From Solimonas sp964507195 (GTDB lineage Bacteria > Pseudomonadota > Gammaproteobacteria > Nevskiales > Nevskiaceae), in contig CAZDPA010000024.1 in NCBI GenBank assembly GCA_964507195.1, forward strand, positions 1 through 33,886: a DNA stretch of 33,886 nt. The letters are read 5' to 3'. How positions within the stretch are numbered: the first letter of the stretch is position 1; the number at the start of each line of letters is the position of its first letter. The notes below the pieces were generated by a model. The model was not told the DNA's origin, did not search any database, and was given only the letters and a program-made list of their open reading frames with translations. Below, piece by piece: positions 8,065 through 14,961 of the stretch. Made by a program: the position numbers and the translations under genes.

Positions 8065-8568
8065 CTATTTCCATTGTTTCTTGTGCCGGAAGCCCGTTTC
8101 CTTCTTCTGGACAAGGCAGCCTTGCCCGGCAGACGCAAGCAGGACACGCAGTGCGCCACCTTCAAATGCGGCGACATCCCTGTTCAGTTGATCCTTGTAT
8201 CGCATCGTCTCCATCGCTTCCGACTTCGAAAACGCCATGCACGTTGAAGGCACGTACCAAGTCCGTGAGTACAGGAATGAGCACTCCCCGTCCGGGGTGG
8301 GCATGACGGTTATGTCCACGATCGCTGAACCATCGTCGAATGTCAGTTCCATGCTTGTACTCAACGGCTGCTTGTCCGGCTGGTCCTTCGCCGAAACGAT
8401 CCATGAACCGTAGTTCTTCCCCTCTGCCAAGAACTTTTCGACGTCGAGAAGCGTCGACATGCATGCTTTGAACCCAGCCCCTTTAGCCAGCCCTTGAAGC
8501 TGGGTTTCCTCAGCCTGGGCAATCCCCCAATTCAAAGCCAGCAAAGCCGCCACCAGAATGCGTGTCAT
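8065..8568 (-). CDS. Secreted hypothetical protein
   Basis: 167 aa with a clear Sec signal peptide: MTRI, a hydrophobic stretch LVAALLALNW, and a likely cut after AQA before EETQ. The mature part is about 145 aa with four or five cysteines, which suggests a periplasmic, perhaps disulfide-bonded, protein. A GGAGGGG ribosome site lies just before the ATG. No family is recognised. The gene is divergent from the XRE regulator across about 85 bp. Codon use is less GC-biased than in the right half of the window, in line with the accessory setting. Confidence 0.75.
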   Translation of the reverse strand: MTRILVAALLALNWGIAQAEETQLQGLAKGAGFKACMSTLLDVEKFLAEGKNYGSWIVSAKDQPDKQPLSTSMELTFDDGSAIVDITVMPTPDGECSFLYSRTWYVPSTCMAFSKSEAMETMRYKDQLNRDVAAFEGGALRVLLASAGQGCLVQKKETGFRHKKQWK

Positions 8569-8652
8569 ATCCCCCTCCTACTCGGTCAAAGAGATATCAA
8601 CTGTCACTCATAGAGCGTGGCCCCGTCAATACGGGATGCTTACTGTCTGTGG

Positions 8653-8907
8653 ATGCCTTCGCATCCACATCCTCAATTGCTTTTGATTGGCAAGCGCCTC
8701 CGGGAGTTGCGCGAGGAACAAGGCATATCGCAAGAGAACTTCGCGCTGGAAGCGGGCCTTGCCAGAAGCTACTACAGCGGCATCGAGCGTGGTCGACGAA
8801 ACCTGGCGGCCGTCAACCTGATTCGCATTGCTGATGCCTTGAATTGCGAGGTCGGCGATCTTTTCCCGTCGCTTCAGGAACTACGACGGTCGGCAAAGAA
8901 GCGTTAA
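8653..8907 (+). CDS. XRE-family transcriptional regulator
   Basis: 84 aa from ATG 8653; a GTG at 8617 would add 12 unlikely residues. A single Cro/C1-type HTH fills the protein: IGKRLRELREEQGISQENFA, then a recognition helix in ARSYYSGIERGRRN, then a hydrophobic closing helix with IADALNCEVGDLF. Small stand-alone regulators like this are common in restriction-modification (C proteins), phage and island contexts. No restriction gene is adjacent here, so the regulon is unknown. It may control the divergent secreted-protein gene. Confidence 0.85.
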   Translation: MPSHPHPQLLLIGKRLRELREEQGISQENFALEAGLARSYYSGIERGRRNLAAVNLIRIADALNCEVGDLFPSLQELRRSAKKR

Positions 8908-8928
8908 CCGGCCCGGCACTGGCTCTGA

Positions 8929-9375
8929 TTAGCAACTAGGACCGACGCATCTTCTTGGGCTCAATGCTACCGACACAAGGTTTGACTCCCTCGGCTCCGC
9001 GATCAGCGTCCGTAGCTCATATAACGCGGTGCCGCCGGCCGCGTAGGTCATCAGGCCGGCGATAACAGAGAGTGGAAACACCACAGAGAACAAGCGAGGT
9101 GCACGTACCATGTCATAGCCCATCATGGCCGCCAGCAGCATGTAGAAGCTGCTCAGGAACAGCACCGGCAGCGGCATCTTCAGCTGAACCATCCCCAAGT
9201 CGACCGCGACCATGAACGAGAGCAGCAAGACAGTCGCGCCGGCCGCCGCGTTGATCACGGCATCAAGCTGAAGTCCTTTCACGCGAGCCCAGAGCGGTGT
9301 CTTAGTATCTACCGGTGGGAAGCCAGGAATCTGAATGTCTTCGAGGCGCATGGCCCTCACTCCGTTCTCTTTCAT
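8929..9375 (-). CDS. Small integral membrane protein, second gene of a coupled pair
   Basis: About 148 aa from ATG 9375, or 140 aa from ATG 9351. At least three hydrophobic segments are visible: AAAGATVLLLSFMVAVDLG, LPVLFLSSFYMLLAAMMG and LFSVVFPLSVIAGLMTYA. A soluble N-terminus of about 35 residues precedes them. The start overlaps the stop of the gene before it (ATGA), so the two are translated together and probably act together. The family is not recognised. A membrane protein coupled to a small soluble protein in an accessory region could be an immunity/effector pair or a defence module, but nothing in the sequence proves either. Confidence 0.65.
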   Translation of the reverse strand: MKENGVRAMRLEDIQIPGFPPVDTKTPLWARVKGLQLDAVINAAAGATVLLLSFMVAVDLGMVQLKMPLPVLFLSSFYMLLAAMMGYDMVRAPRLFSVVFPLSVIAGLMTYAAGGTALYELRTLIAEPRESNLVSVALSPRRCVGPSC

Positions 9376-9833
9376 CGTCCGAAAGCGCGTCGCGATGCAA
9401 TAGCGTCGACTGGAACCGGCCACGTTGGTGGACTGCTGTGGATGAACTCCCGAAGGCGGTCGCAGGAGATCAGCGCCGCCTGGCACGCTAGCGACGGCAC
9501 GCCTGTCGGCCCAACTACCCGACCTGAGTGCACTTTCAGCATGATCTCAAGGTCACTTAGACCAGCATAAAACTGCAAATCGGCGAACCCGCTGGTGTCG
9601 TCGCCAACCAGCGGAGCGCTCAGCCATTGCGGCAGGCACTGGCGAAAGTGAGCATGCACGCGCTCAACGTACGCATGAGCCGACCTGTTGCTCGTCAAGA
9701 CGATGAAACGCCTGGTATCGATGACCTTACCCTCCGGGGCGTTTACCTTCGCCGCCTTAGCCTGCATCCCCGCATCCGTCGGCAGCCGCATGCTGATCCG
9801 AATTGCCATCACCAGTTGCCGGCTATCCATCAT
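9372..9833 (-). CDS. Hypothetical protein, first gene of a coupled pair
   Basis: About 153 aa from ATG 9833, which has a GAGGAAGG site just before it; an ATG at 9857 would add eight residues. The segment AKAAKVNAPEGKVIDTRRFIVLTS is nearly repeated in a broken ORF at 11734-11928 (AKAAQLNAPEGEVIDTRRFMVLTS), so this is a small family with a second, decayed copy 2 kb away. There is no signal peptide or membrane segment. The family is not recognised. It ends in an ATGA overlap with the membrane-protein gene. The IS element sits just upstream of it and may have separated it from its native promoter. Confidence 0.6.
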   Translation of the reverse strand: MMDSRQLVMAIRISMRLPTDAGMQAKAAKVNAPEGKVIDTRRFIVLTSNRSAHAYVERVHAHFRQCLPQWLSAPLVGDDTSGFADLQFYAGLSDLEIMLKVHSGRVVGPTGVPSLACQAALISCDRLREFIHSSPPTWPVPVDAIASRRAFGR

Positions 9834-9927
9834 GCCTTCCTCGATTCTGTGGCCCATGCACTGAGCCTAATCGACGATTCCGTACCCCCGGGGGTGCGAC
9901 GTTACCCCGCATTGAGTAGCGTTTTGA

Positions 9928-10776
9928 TTAGAGTCCGTGGGTTGATGATACCGCTGTGGCAGCGAGCTGCCGTGCATAGGCGGCGGGCGTCAGCCCGCCG
10001 AGTGCTTTCTTCGGTCGTTCCTCGTTGTATTCCTTTGCCCATGCGCGGATCACAACCCGTGCATGGTTGAGGCTGACGAACCAGTGCTCGTTGAGACATT
10101 CATCGCGCAGCCGGCCGTTGAAGGATTCGATGTAGGCGTTCTGGTTCGGCTTGCCAGGCTCGATCAGTCGTAGGGCGATGCCGTGCCGATGCGCCCAGGT
10201 CAGCATCGCCCGACCGGTGAACTCCTTGCCTTTGTCCGTCCGGATGATCGAAGGCCTGCCCCGGACAGCACAGACCTCGTCGAGCAAGCGCACCAAATGA
10301 TCGCCACCGATGCTGTGCTCGGGGATCACGATGGCTTCATGCGTTGCATCGTCAACGATCGCCAAACACTTGATCGCTCGGCCCGAGGCGACGCGGTCGA
10401 AAACAAAATCCATCGACCAGACTTCGTTGGCTGCGCCAGGCCGGATCAGTGGCTGCCGATCCGCCAGCGGGATCTTCTTGCGCCGACGTCTGCGGACCTG
10501 CAGCTTCTCCAGCGCGTACAGGCGCTCCACGCGCTTGTGGTTGATCCGCTGTCCAGCCTGGCGCAGCTTGAGATAGATCATCGGCGCGCCGTAACGGCGA
10601 TGCCGCTGTGCCATGTCGACGATCTGCTGGCGCAGCTCGACGTTGCCATCGGGCCGGGGCACGTAGCGCAGCGCCGACGCGCTCATACCGACCACGCGCA
10701 GTGCATGCCGCTCGCTCATCCCTTGATCCTTCATGACCCGCACCACCTCGCGACGAGCCGGTGTGGTCACCACTTT
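9928..10776 (-). CDS. IS3-family transposase OrfB (DDE catalytic part)
   Basis: About 282 codons, reached from OrfA by a -1 shift at 10773-10779; an internal ATG at 10734 could also start it. It has an HTH_21 segment (RYGAPMIYLKLRQAG) and then the rve core with the DDE acids in VWSMDFVFD, IIRTDKGKEF and YIESFNGRLRDECL. The C-terminus KALGGLTPAAYA is typical for the group. All catalytic residues are present and the frame is unbroken. Confidence 0.95.
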   Translation of the reverse strand, partial: KVVTTPARREVVRVMKDQGMSERHALRVVGMSASALRYVPRPDGNVELRQQIVDMAQRHRRYGAPMIYLKLRQAGQRINHKRVERLYALEKLQVRRRRRKKIPLADRQPLIRPGAANEVWSMDFVFDRVASGRAIKCLAIVDDATHEAIVIPEHSIGGDHLVRLLDEVCAVRGRPSIIRTDKGKEFTGRAMLTWAHRHGIALRLIEPGKPNQNAYIESFNGRLRDECLNEHWFVSLNHARVVIRAWAKEYNEERPKKALGGLTPAAYARQLAATAVSSTHGL

Positions 10777-11030
10777 TTTCGCAGAACCTCGCGGACGACC
10801 TCCGTCTCCAGAAGGCTCTCCGCCAGCAGCTTCTTCAGCCGGGCGTTCTCCGATTCCAGCGCCTTCAGGTGCTTGGCATCCGACACGTCCATGCCGCCGA
10901 ACTTGCTGCGCCAGAGGTAGTAGCTCGCCTCCGAGAAGCCGTGCCGCCGGCACAGATCCTTGAGCGGCACGCCTGTGTCCGCTTCCTTCAGGAACCCGAT
11001 GATCTGCTCTTCGCAATACCGCTTCTTCAC
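10767..11030 (-). CDS. IS3-family transposase OrfA
   Basis: 87 aa. The N-terminus MKKRYCEEQIIGFLKEA leads an HTH_Tnp_1-type helix-turn-helix (LCRRHGFSEASYYLWRSKFGG), followed by a leucine-zipper-like coil (LKALESENARLKKLLAESLL). It binds the terminal repeats. Near the end the minus strand reads A-AAA-AAG (10773-10779), the classical slippery heptamer, where a -1 shift makes the OrfAB transposase. Confidence 0.93.
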   Translation of the reverse strand: MKKRYCEEQIIGFLKEADTGVPLKDLCRRHGFSEASYYLWRSKFGGMDVSDAKHLKALESENARLKKLLAESLLETEVVREVLRKKW

Positions 11031-11308
11031 GTCCGACCTCCTGGTCTTGGGTCGGACTCTAAATCACCGTGCTACTCAATGGCGGGGTAACGTCGGGTGG
11101 ACATGAGATTCTTCTGCGCCGTGGCGATCCGACGATTCACGTCGTTCCTGCAGCTGCGCCGATCGGGTAGTGCTCTACGGGCGCCGGCCTCATCTCATTC
11201 CTGAGGGCTCACTATTGGCACATGCTTCCAGACTTAGCAGGGGAGCCTAGGAGAGGAAATCCCCGCGAACCCCTAGATCCGCCTACGAGGTAGGTCAAAT
11301 GCTACAAC

Positions 11309-11497
11309 TCATTGGCGATCGTCTTCGGTTCTGACAAGGCGAAGCTTGCCTCGCAGCTTGAACCAGGCGCCCACCTGGGCGCACTTCTCCTCGTCGAGGG
11401 CACTAGGCCGAATTACTTCTTCGTATAGCGCCCGCCATTTCTTCTGATGCTCAGATCCGCCAAGGATGACCGTCAGCTTGGGCTTCTCGATCGTCAT
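11309..11497 (-). CDS. Small hypothetical protein
   Basis: 62 aa from ATG 11497 (MTIEKPKLTVILGG), with GGGGG close upstream; a longer start at 11560 adds 21 low-complexity residues. Charged and soluble, no recognised family. It lies alone in an accessory region with about 210 bp of gene-free DNA before the IS element and about 240 bp before the next feature. Confidence rests mostly on the start region and codon pattern. Confidence 0.5.
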   Translation of the reverse strand: MTIEKPKLTVILGGSEHQKKWRALYEEVIRPSALDEEKCAQVGAWFKLRGKLRLVRTEDDRQ

Positions 11498-11733
11498 CGC
11501 ATTTCCCCCTGTTCGATTCTGGAATCCGACAGCCGCGGAGAAGAAATCCCCGCCGCGCAATCAGTCGAGCATTCTCAGCCAAACGACTGGTGAGTTCATG
11601 ACTCACTCTTCCCGCTCGCATCTTCGCCTATGAATCCTGGTTGCGCGAATGCTCGATAAGGACATACGCGCCCACGATGGAATTCCAAGAAGCGCTTCTG
11701 TCCTTCCGAGAACGCCCCGATTGCCTGATCGGT

Positions 11734-11928
11734 TTAAATGCCCATGGGACTCGTCAACACCATGAAACGCCGTGTGTCGATAACTTCGCCCTCAGGCGCA
11801 TTCAACTGCGCCGCCTTGGCATGCAACCTTGCTTCGATCAATCCACTCCGGCGATGACCGACGCCACAATTTTGAACAAGGTGCGTGGTGGGCCTGCGGT
11901 CTTTGGATTCGAGATACCTCTCAACCAA
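11734..11928 (-). pseudogene. Decayed second copy of the 9372-9833 gene
   Basis: The frame reads ...AKAAQLNAPEGEVIDTRRFMVLTS and then stops, closely matching the N-terminal third of the protein encoded at 9372-9833. The DNA of the two stretches (about 9711-9775 and 11765-11830) is also clearly similar. The remaining two thirds are missing and the upstream part overlaps another ORF in a different frame. It is best read as a truncated paralogue left by duplication. Confidence 0.6.
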
Positions 11929-12464
11929 AGCGAAACGTCCTCACCGTTGTGATTCTCTTCGCCAGGGCACAGTTGCCAACAGAACTCACGCGCCTCATCT
12001 TCAAAGCCGGTGCAAAATATTTCGAAACAGCAGCGACAGAAGCTGACCTCCCAACAGCCCATGTATGCAGAATCGATGTCGCCGGAAATGAACTCGAAGC
12101 CGAAGCTACCGCAAAAATCCGGCGGGGGTGGGTTCGGCAGCGCCCGAAGCACGCCCTGTAGCGTCTGAATTGCGGTGCGTTGCTCAGCCGTGCACTCCGG
12201 TTGAGCCCACAGCCAAGTCGCCAATTGCAATGCTCCCCGAATAAGGGGCTGATCGGACGTACAAATCCGGTAGGGCTCGGTGGGCTTTCGACAGATTCTT
12301 TCTGTCACCGCGACACCTGTCACCGAACCTTCATGCTGAGCTGCGGACAAAGGCTGATATGTTTCAGACGACGGCGGGGCATGGCAGAAATCCCTTAAGC
12401 GGATGACGTCTAACCTAGTCTGCGGATGGCTCAAAACCTGAGCTTGAGTGTCGGCATCCGCCAA
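11838..12464 (-). CDS. Hypothetical cysteine-rich protein
   Basis: 208 aa. The middle and C-terminal part are rich in Cys, Phe and Trp (about 150-185, including CWEVSFCRCCFEIFCTGF), with no clear CxxC pair pattern for zinc. There is no signal peptide. No family is recognised. The last 30 residues overlap the paralogue remnant in another frame, so the true C-terminus could be shorter or altered by that event. The gene lies directly downstream of the orphan mobile mystery protein A on the same strand, in the place where the partner gene (protein B, with a Fic domain) would normally sit, but it has no Fic motif. Confidence 0.5.
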   Translation of the reverse strand: MADADTQAQVLSHPQTRLDVIRLRDFCHAPPSSETYQPLSAAQHEGSVTGVAVTERICRKPTEPYRICTSDQPLIRGALQLATWLWAQPECTAEQRTAIQTLQGVLRALPNPPPPDFCGSFGFEFISGDIDSAYMGCWEVSFCRCCFEIFCTGFEDEAREFCWQLCPGEENHNGEDVSLWLRGISNPKTAGPPRTLFKIVASVIAGVD

Positions 12465-12514
12465 ATTGAAGATGCGAAATCCCTGCCGCTCCGAGCGGCG
12501 TTGCGCAGACCGAT

Positions 12515-13000
12515 TCAGAGATGACTGCGATCAACGTCCCAGAAGTCGCGCGGCAGGTGCGTTAGCAACTCGCGCGTGATCCGCGCCAGCTCTGCATGGG
12601 CATCATCATCACTGAGCTGTTGCGCCTCCAGCCCCATGTGAATGGCAGCGTTGCGGATGATCTCCATGGCCCGCTGCCGCGCCTGGCGCTCGATCATGGA
12701 TTCGATCGATTGCCCGTCCATGGGCACGATGGCATACACAAAGCGGCAGCCCATGGCGCGGGCGGCCGCCTGCATCGTGTTGAGCGTGACTCGACCTTCC
12801 CGTTCGTAGCGTTCGAGATTGGCGACCATGGTCCGGCCACCACCCAGGCGCTTGCTCAATGCCACGCCGGACATTCCAAGGGCCGAGCGCACAGTGTTGA
12901 TCCAACCCGATACTGGACGCTCGACATGGGAGAGCGGCGCAGCATGCGCAACCTGCTTGCCCATCTGTTCACGCTGAATCGTTTGAGTACTGCGAGCCAT
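12515..13000 (-). CDS. Mobile mystery protein A-like HTH protein (orphan)
   Basis: 161 aa. An HTH (WINTVRSALGMSGVALSKRLGGGRTMVANLERYE) is followed by LNTMQAAARAMGCRFVYAIVP, the signature stretch of mobile mystery protein A. In known cases this gene precedes mobile mystery protein B, a Fic-domain protein, and the pair behaves like a toxin-antitoxin-type mobile cassette. No Fic motif follows here, so this copy is an orphan. An AGGAGAG site precedes the ATG, and a 19-bp perfect inverted repeat lies in its promoter, which would suit autoregulation by the HTH. Family assignment is from motif recognition only. Confidence 0.75.
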   Translation of the reverse strand: MARSTQTIQREQMGKQVAHAAPLSHVERPVSGWINTVRSALGMSGVALSKRLGGGRTMVANLERYEREGRVTLNTMQAAARAMGCRFVYAIVPMDGQSIESMIERQARQRAMEIIRNAAIHMGLEAQQLSDDDAHAELARITRELLTHLPRDFWDVDRSHL

Positions 13001-13032
13001 GATGTTCTCTCCTATGAGAGCATTTCATCAAT

Positions 13033-13086
13033 ATATTCTCATATACAAGATCATTTACTAACTAATAATCTTGTATATGAGAATAT
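13033..13086. promoter_or_regulatory. 19-bp perfect inverted repeat, likely operator
   Basis: The arms 13033-13051 (ATATTCTCATATACAAGAT) and 13068-13086 are perfect complements separated by 16 bp. The AT-rich palindrome lies 32 bp upstream of the mobile mystery protein A start, between it and the divergent vapBC genes. It is a good candidate operator for the HTH protein encoded next to it; the link is inference from position. Confidence 0.7.
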
Positions 13087-13233
13087 TGAAAGAGGCGCCG
13101 TCTAGGTTCAGCGATCCGGCAAAACTTATGGTCTCGACCCCAGCCGTTCAGTAAAAGTGTTGAAGCGCAGCCTTGCCCCCGTCGCGATCAGGCGCGGTCT
13201 CTTGCGGGACAGTTGGGCGGGGTATACGCTTTC

Positions 13234-13253
13234 CCATAAATCCATATTTATGG
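13234..13253 (+). promoter_or_regulatory. Palindromic operator at the vapB start
   Basis: CCATAAAT-CCAT-ATTTATGG is a perfect palindrome with 8-bp arms. It covers the ATG at 13250, which favours the GTG at 13265 as the real vapB start, or an operator that overlaps the initiation region. VapBC complexes usually bind such a site to repress their own operon. Confidence 0.6.
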
Positions 13254-13531
13254 TATCTGATCTCGTGAAGACGACACTTGAACTGCCCGACCATCTGATG
13301 CGCGCCGTGAAAATTCTCGCAGCACAAACCGATCGCAAGTTGAAGGACGTGATTGCCGACGTGATCCAGCGTGGCCTTACTGGATCTGCGGAAGGCGTGA
13401 ACCCAATAGAGCCCACTCCGAGCAGGAAAGGCGACGCCTTGGATGCGCTGTTCGCTGCAGGGGACGAGTTGGTCAGCAGGGGCGTGGATATCAAGGCGTG
13501 GGCTGCTGGCAGTCGTGACGTCTGGCGCTGA
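13250..13531 (+). CDS. vapB: VapB-type antitoxin
   Basis: 93 aa from ATG 13250; a GTG at 13265 would start the protein at the family-typical KTTLELPD. The opening beta strand and helices KTTLELPDHLMRAVKILAAQTDRKLKDVIADVIQRGL are the DNA-binding part of the VapB group found with PIN toxins. The C-terminal third (about 60-93) would wrap the toxin. The stop lies 2 bp before the vapC start, giving a two-gene operon. It would neutralise VapC and, with it, repress the operon through the palindrome at its start. Confidence 0.85.
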   Translation: MVSDLVKTTLELPDHLMRAVKILAAQTDRKLKDVIADVIQRGLTGSAEGVNPIEPTPSRKGDALDALFAAGDELVSRGVDIKAWAAGSRDVWR

Positions 13532-13533
13532 AC

Positions 13534-13920
13534 ATGGCAGGCCAACTCATCCATCTTGACACCAACATCCTGATTCTCGCAGCCGAGCCTGCACACTCCG
13601 TCCGCGACCGACTGCGCCTATGGCGCGATGGGGGCGCGGAAATCGCTGTGTCGGCAATTGCCTGGGCAGAATTTCGTTGCGGCCCAGTTACGCCGGCGCT
13701 GGTCAGGACCTGGGAGGCCATTCTTTCGGGAGGGATTTTGCAGGTTGACAGGAAAATGGCCGACCTTGCGGGCGAGTTGTTCAATTTGACAGGCCGGCGT
13801 TCTCGATCCCTGCCTGACTGTCTTATCGCTGCCTGCGCCATACTGTCGCGCGCCCAGTTGGCCACGCTCAACAACACCGACTTCGAGCCGATGCTTGCGC
13901 ACGGCCTCAGGATTGCCTGA
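13534..13920 (+). CDS. vapC: VapC-type PIN-domain toxin RNase
   Basis: 128 aa. PIN-domain acids are visible as Asp9 (HLDTNILI), a Glu in AWAEFRCG and an Asp in SLPDCLIA, with a further Asp near the C-terminus in NNTDFE. These bind magnesium and cut structured RNA, typically tRNA or rRNA. It is coupled to vapB (2-bp gap). The stop codon at 13918-13920 abuts a 41-bp remnant of an IS end, so an insertion or its excision touched the 3' edge of the gene. The C-terminus still looks normal in length. Confidence 0.92.
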   Translation: MAGQLIHLDTNILILAAEPAHSVRDRLRLWRDGGAEIAVSAIAWAEFRCGPVTPALVRTWEAILSGGILQVDRKMADLAGELFNLTGRRSRSLPDCLIAACAILSRAQLATLNNTDFEPMLAHGLRIA

Positions 13921-13960
13921 CCCCGCCATTGAGTAGCACGGTGATTTAGAGTCCGACCCA
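13920..13960. mobile_element. Solo terminal repeat of the IS3-family element
   Basis: The 41 bases are identical, as reverse complement, to the right end of the insertion sequence at 11048-11088 (starts ACCCCGCCATTGAG). No transposase sequence follows. It is a relic left by imprecise loss of another copy or by recombination between copies, placed exactly at the vapC stop codon. Confidence 0.9.
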
Positions 13961-13994
13961 GGCACCGCTTCAACCACTTCTTGCACAGAACGGA

Positions 13995-14390
13995 TCACGC
14001 CAGTCGCGCCGACACTCCGGCAGCTTGCAACAGCTTGATGGCCTGTCGGTCGAACGAGACAAAGGTTTGTCCGCCCAGCCGGCTGCCCTCGTGCGCGATG
14101 ACGCCATCAGCAAAATCCCCCCCTGCTTCGAGCACGGCGAGGCCCGCGTCGGCGGCGGTTCGGTCGGCTTCGACATTCCCAATGGCGAGCAGGGCTCGGA
14201 TCGCGTCTGCCACGTCATGACGCGACAGGCCGTAGAGCTTGAGCAGCACCCATACGAACTCACAGAGGCACGGCAGGGTGACGGCGATGACGCTGGCCGA
14301 CTTCAACAGGCGATCAGCGGCAGCTGCCTGCTTCTTGTCGTCGCGGACGATGCAGCGGACCAGGACGTTCGTGTCGACGGTGATGTTCAC
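13995..14390 (-). CDS. Second PIN-domain toxin
   Basis: 131 aa. It starts MNITVDTNVLVRCIV with Asp6, then has CEFVWVL for the conserved Glu and DFADGVIAHEG for the C-terminal acids, then TFVSFDRQAIKLL with the last Asp. This is the PIN pattern of VapC-like RNases. The ATG overlaps the antitoxin stop as ATGA. The module is convergent with vapBC, and the solo IS end lies between the two toxins. Confidence 0.9.
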   Translation of the reverse strand: MNITVDTNVLVRCIVRDDKKQAAAADRLLKSASVIAVTLPCLCEFVWVLLKLYGLSRHDVADAIRALLAIGNVEADRTAADAGLAVLEAGGDFADGVIAHEGSRLGGQTFVSFDRQAIKLLQAAGVSARLA

Positions 14391-14635
14391 CGCTTGCCCA
14401 CCCAGCCTTCAGTTGCGGAGGCACCAATCTCTTCGATAGATGCCACCTTGCGTGTTTTGCCGGCGAGCAAGCCAAAAACGTCCTCGATCCTGCCGGACGG
14501 CGCGGCTTTGACTTCCAACCTTCCGCCAGGCAGCAAGCTGACTTCGAGCTGATCACCCGGCTTGGAGTCGAGATGCTTGAGCAAGTCTTTCTTGAACGTG
14601 ACCTGTCCTTTACTGGTGATGGTGAGTGTCGTCAT
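14387..14635 (-). CDS. AbrB/MazE-type antitoxin
   Basis: 82 aa from ATG 14635. The N-terminus MTTLTITSKGQVTFKKDLLKHL is the swapped-hairpin AbrB DNA-binding motif, followed by GDQLEVSLLPGGRLEVKAA. The C-terminal 30 residues would contact the PIN toxin. An internal ATG further upstream in frame was rejected because this motif normally begins within a few residues of the start. The gene has its own promoter with a palindrome over the -10. Confidence 0.9.
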   Translation of the reverse strand: MTTLTITSKGQVTFKKDLLKHLDSKPGDQLEVSLLPGGRLEVKAAPSGRIEDVFGLLAGKTRKVASIEEIGASATEGWVGKR

Positions 14636-14658
14636 GGGGCAGTGCGCTGAGTGGGACA

Positions 14659-14694
14659 TGTAAGGCATTATATCCTTACATCCCTGCAGTTCAA
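14659..14694 (-). promoter_or_regulatory. Promoter and operator of the AbrB/PIN module
   Basis: On the minus strand TTGAAC (14694-14689) and a perfect TATAAT (14672-14667) are spaced 16 bp. The -10 lies inside an inverted repeat with arms TGTAAGG and CCTTACA (14659-14680). The repeat is placed to let the antitoxin-toxin complex block RNA polymerase. Confidence 0.75.
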
Positions 14695-14961
14695 GGCGCC
14701 TCATCGTTGAAGCCGCAAATCCGTCAACCCAAGCTAGCTGCTGGCGCCATTGACCTCCAAATAGTCCGGGTGCTTCTCTCAAATCACAAACATCAGGTAA
14801 CGGCACCCAACGATGGCAACAATATGGCCATCTGCTTCTCCCCATCACGCTTATGAGTAATGGGATACGCGATCTAGGGTGAACTGTAAGCCCGTACGCG
14901 CAAATTCCTTACAGAGATCCACCCATCGGAATAGAAGGATGGGGCTGCAGGAGATACTTAT
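14695..14961. other. Gene-free boundary between accessory and chromosomal halves
   Basis: No convincing ORF is visible. Codon pattern and base composition change to the GC-rich style of the right half after this stretch. The far end of the Tn7-like element might lie here, but no sequence related to the 75-299 repeats was seen. Confidence 0.4.

Larger units (their letters stand above)
9903..11089 (-). mobile_element. IS3-family insertion sequence (IS407-group-like), complete
   Basis: About 1187 bp with imperfect terminal inverted repeats (TACCCCGC..ATTGAGTAGC at the left, its complement at the right) and a 4-bp ACGT target duplication at 9899-9902 and 11090-11093. Size, two overlapping ORFs with a slippery sequence, and a 4-bp duplication fit the IS407 group of the IS3 family. 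The duplication is a palindrome, so it could be read as part of the terminal repeats; four bases is the expected number for this group. Both ORFs look intact, so the element could be active. Confidence 0.88.

Noticed and set aside
11641..11952. Plus-strand 103-aa ORF
   Set aside because: It is antisense to the paralogue remnant and has no start context.
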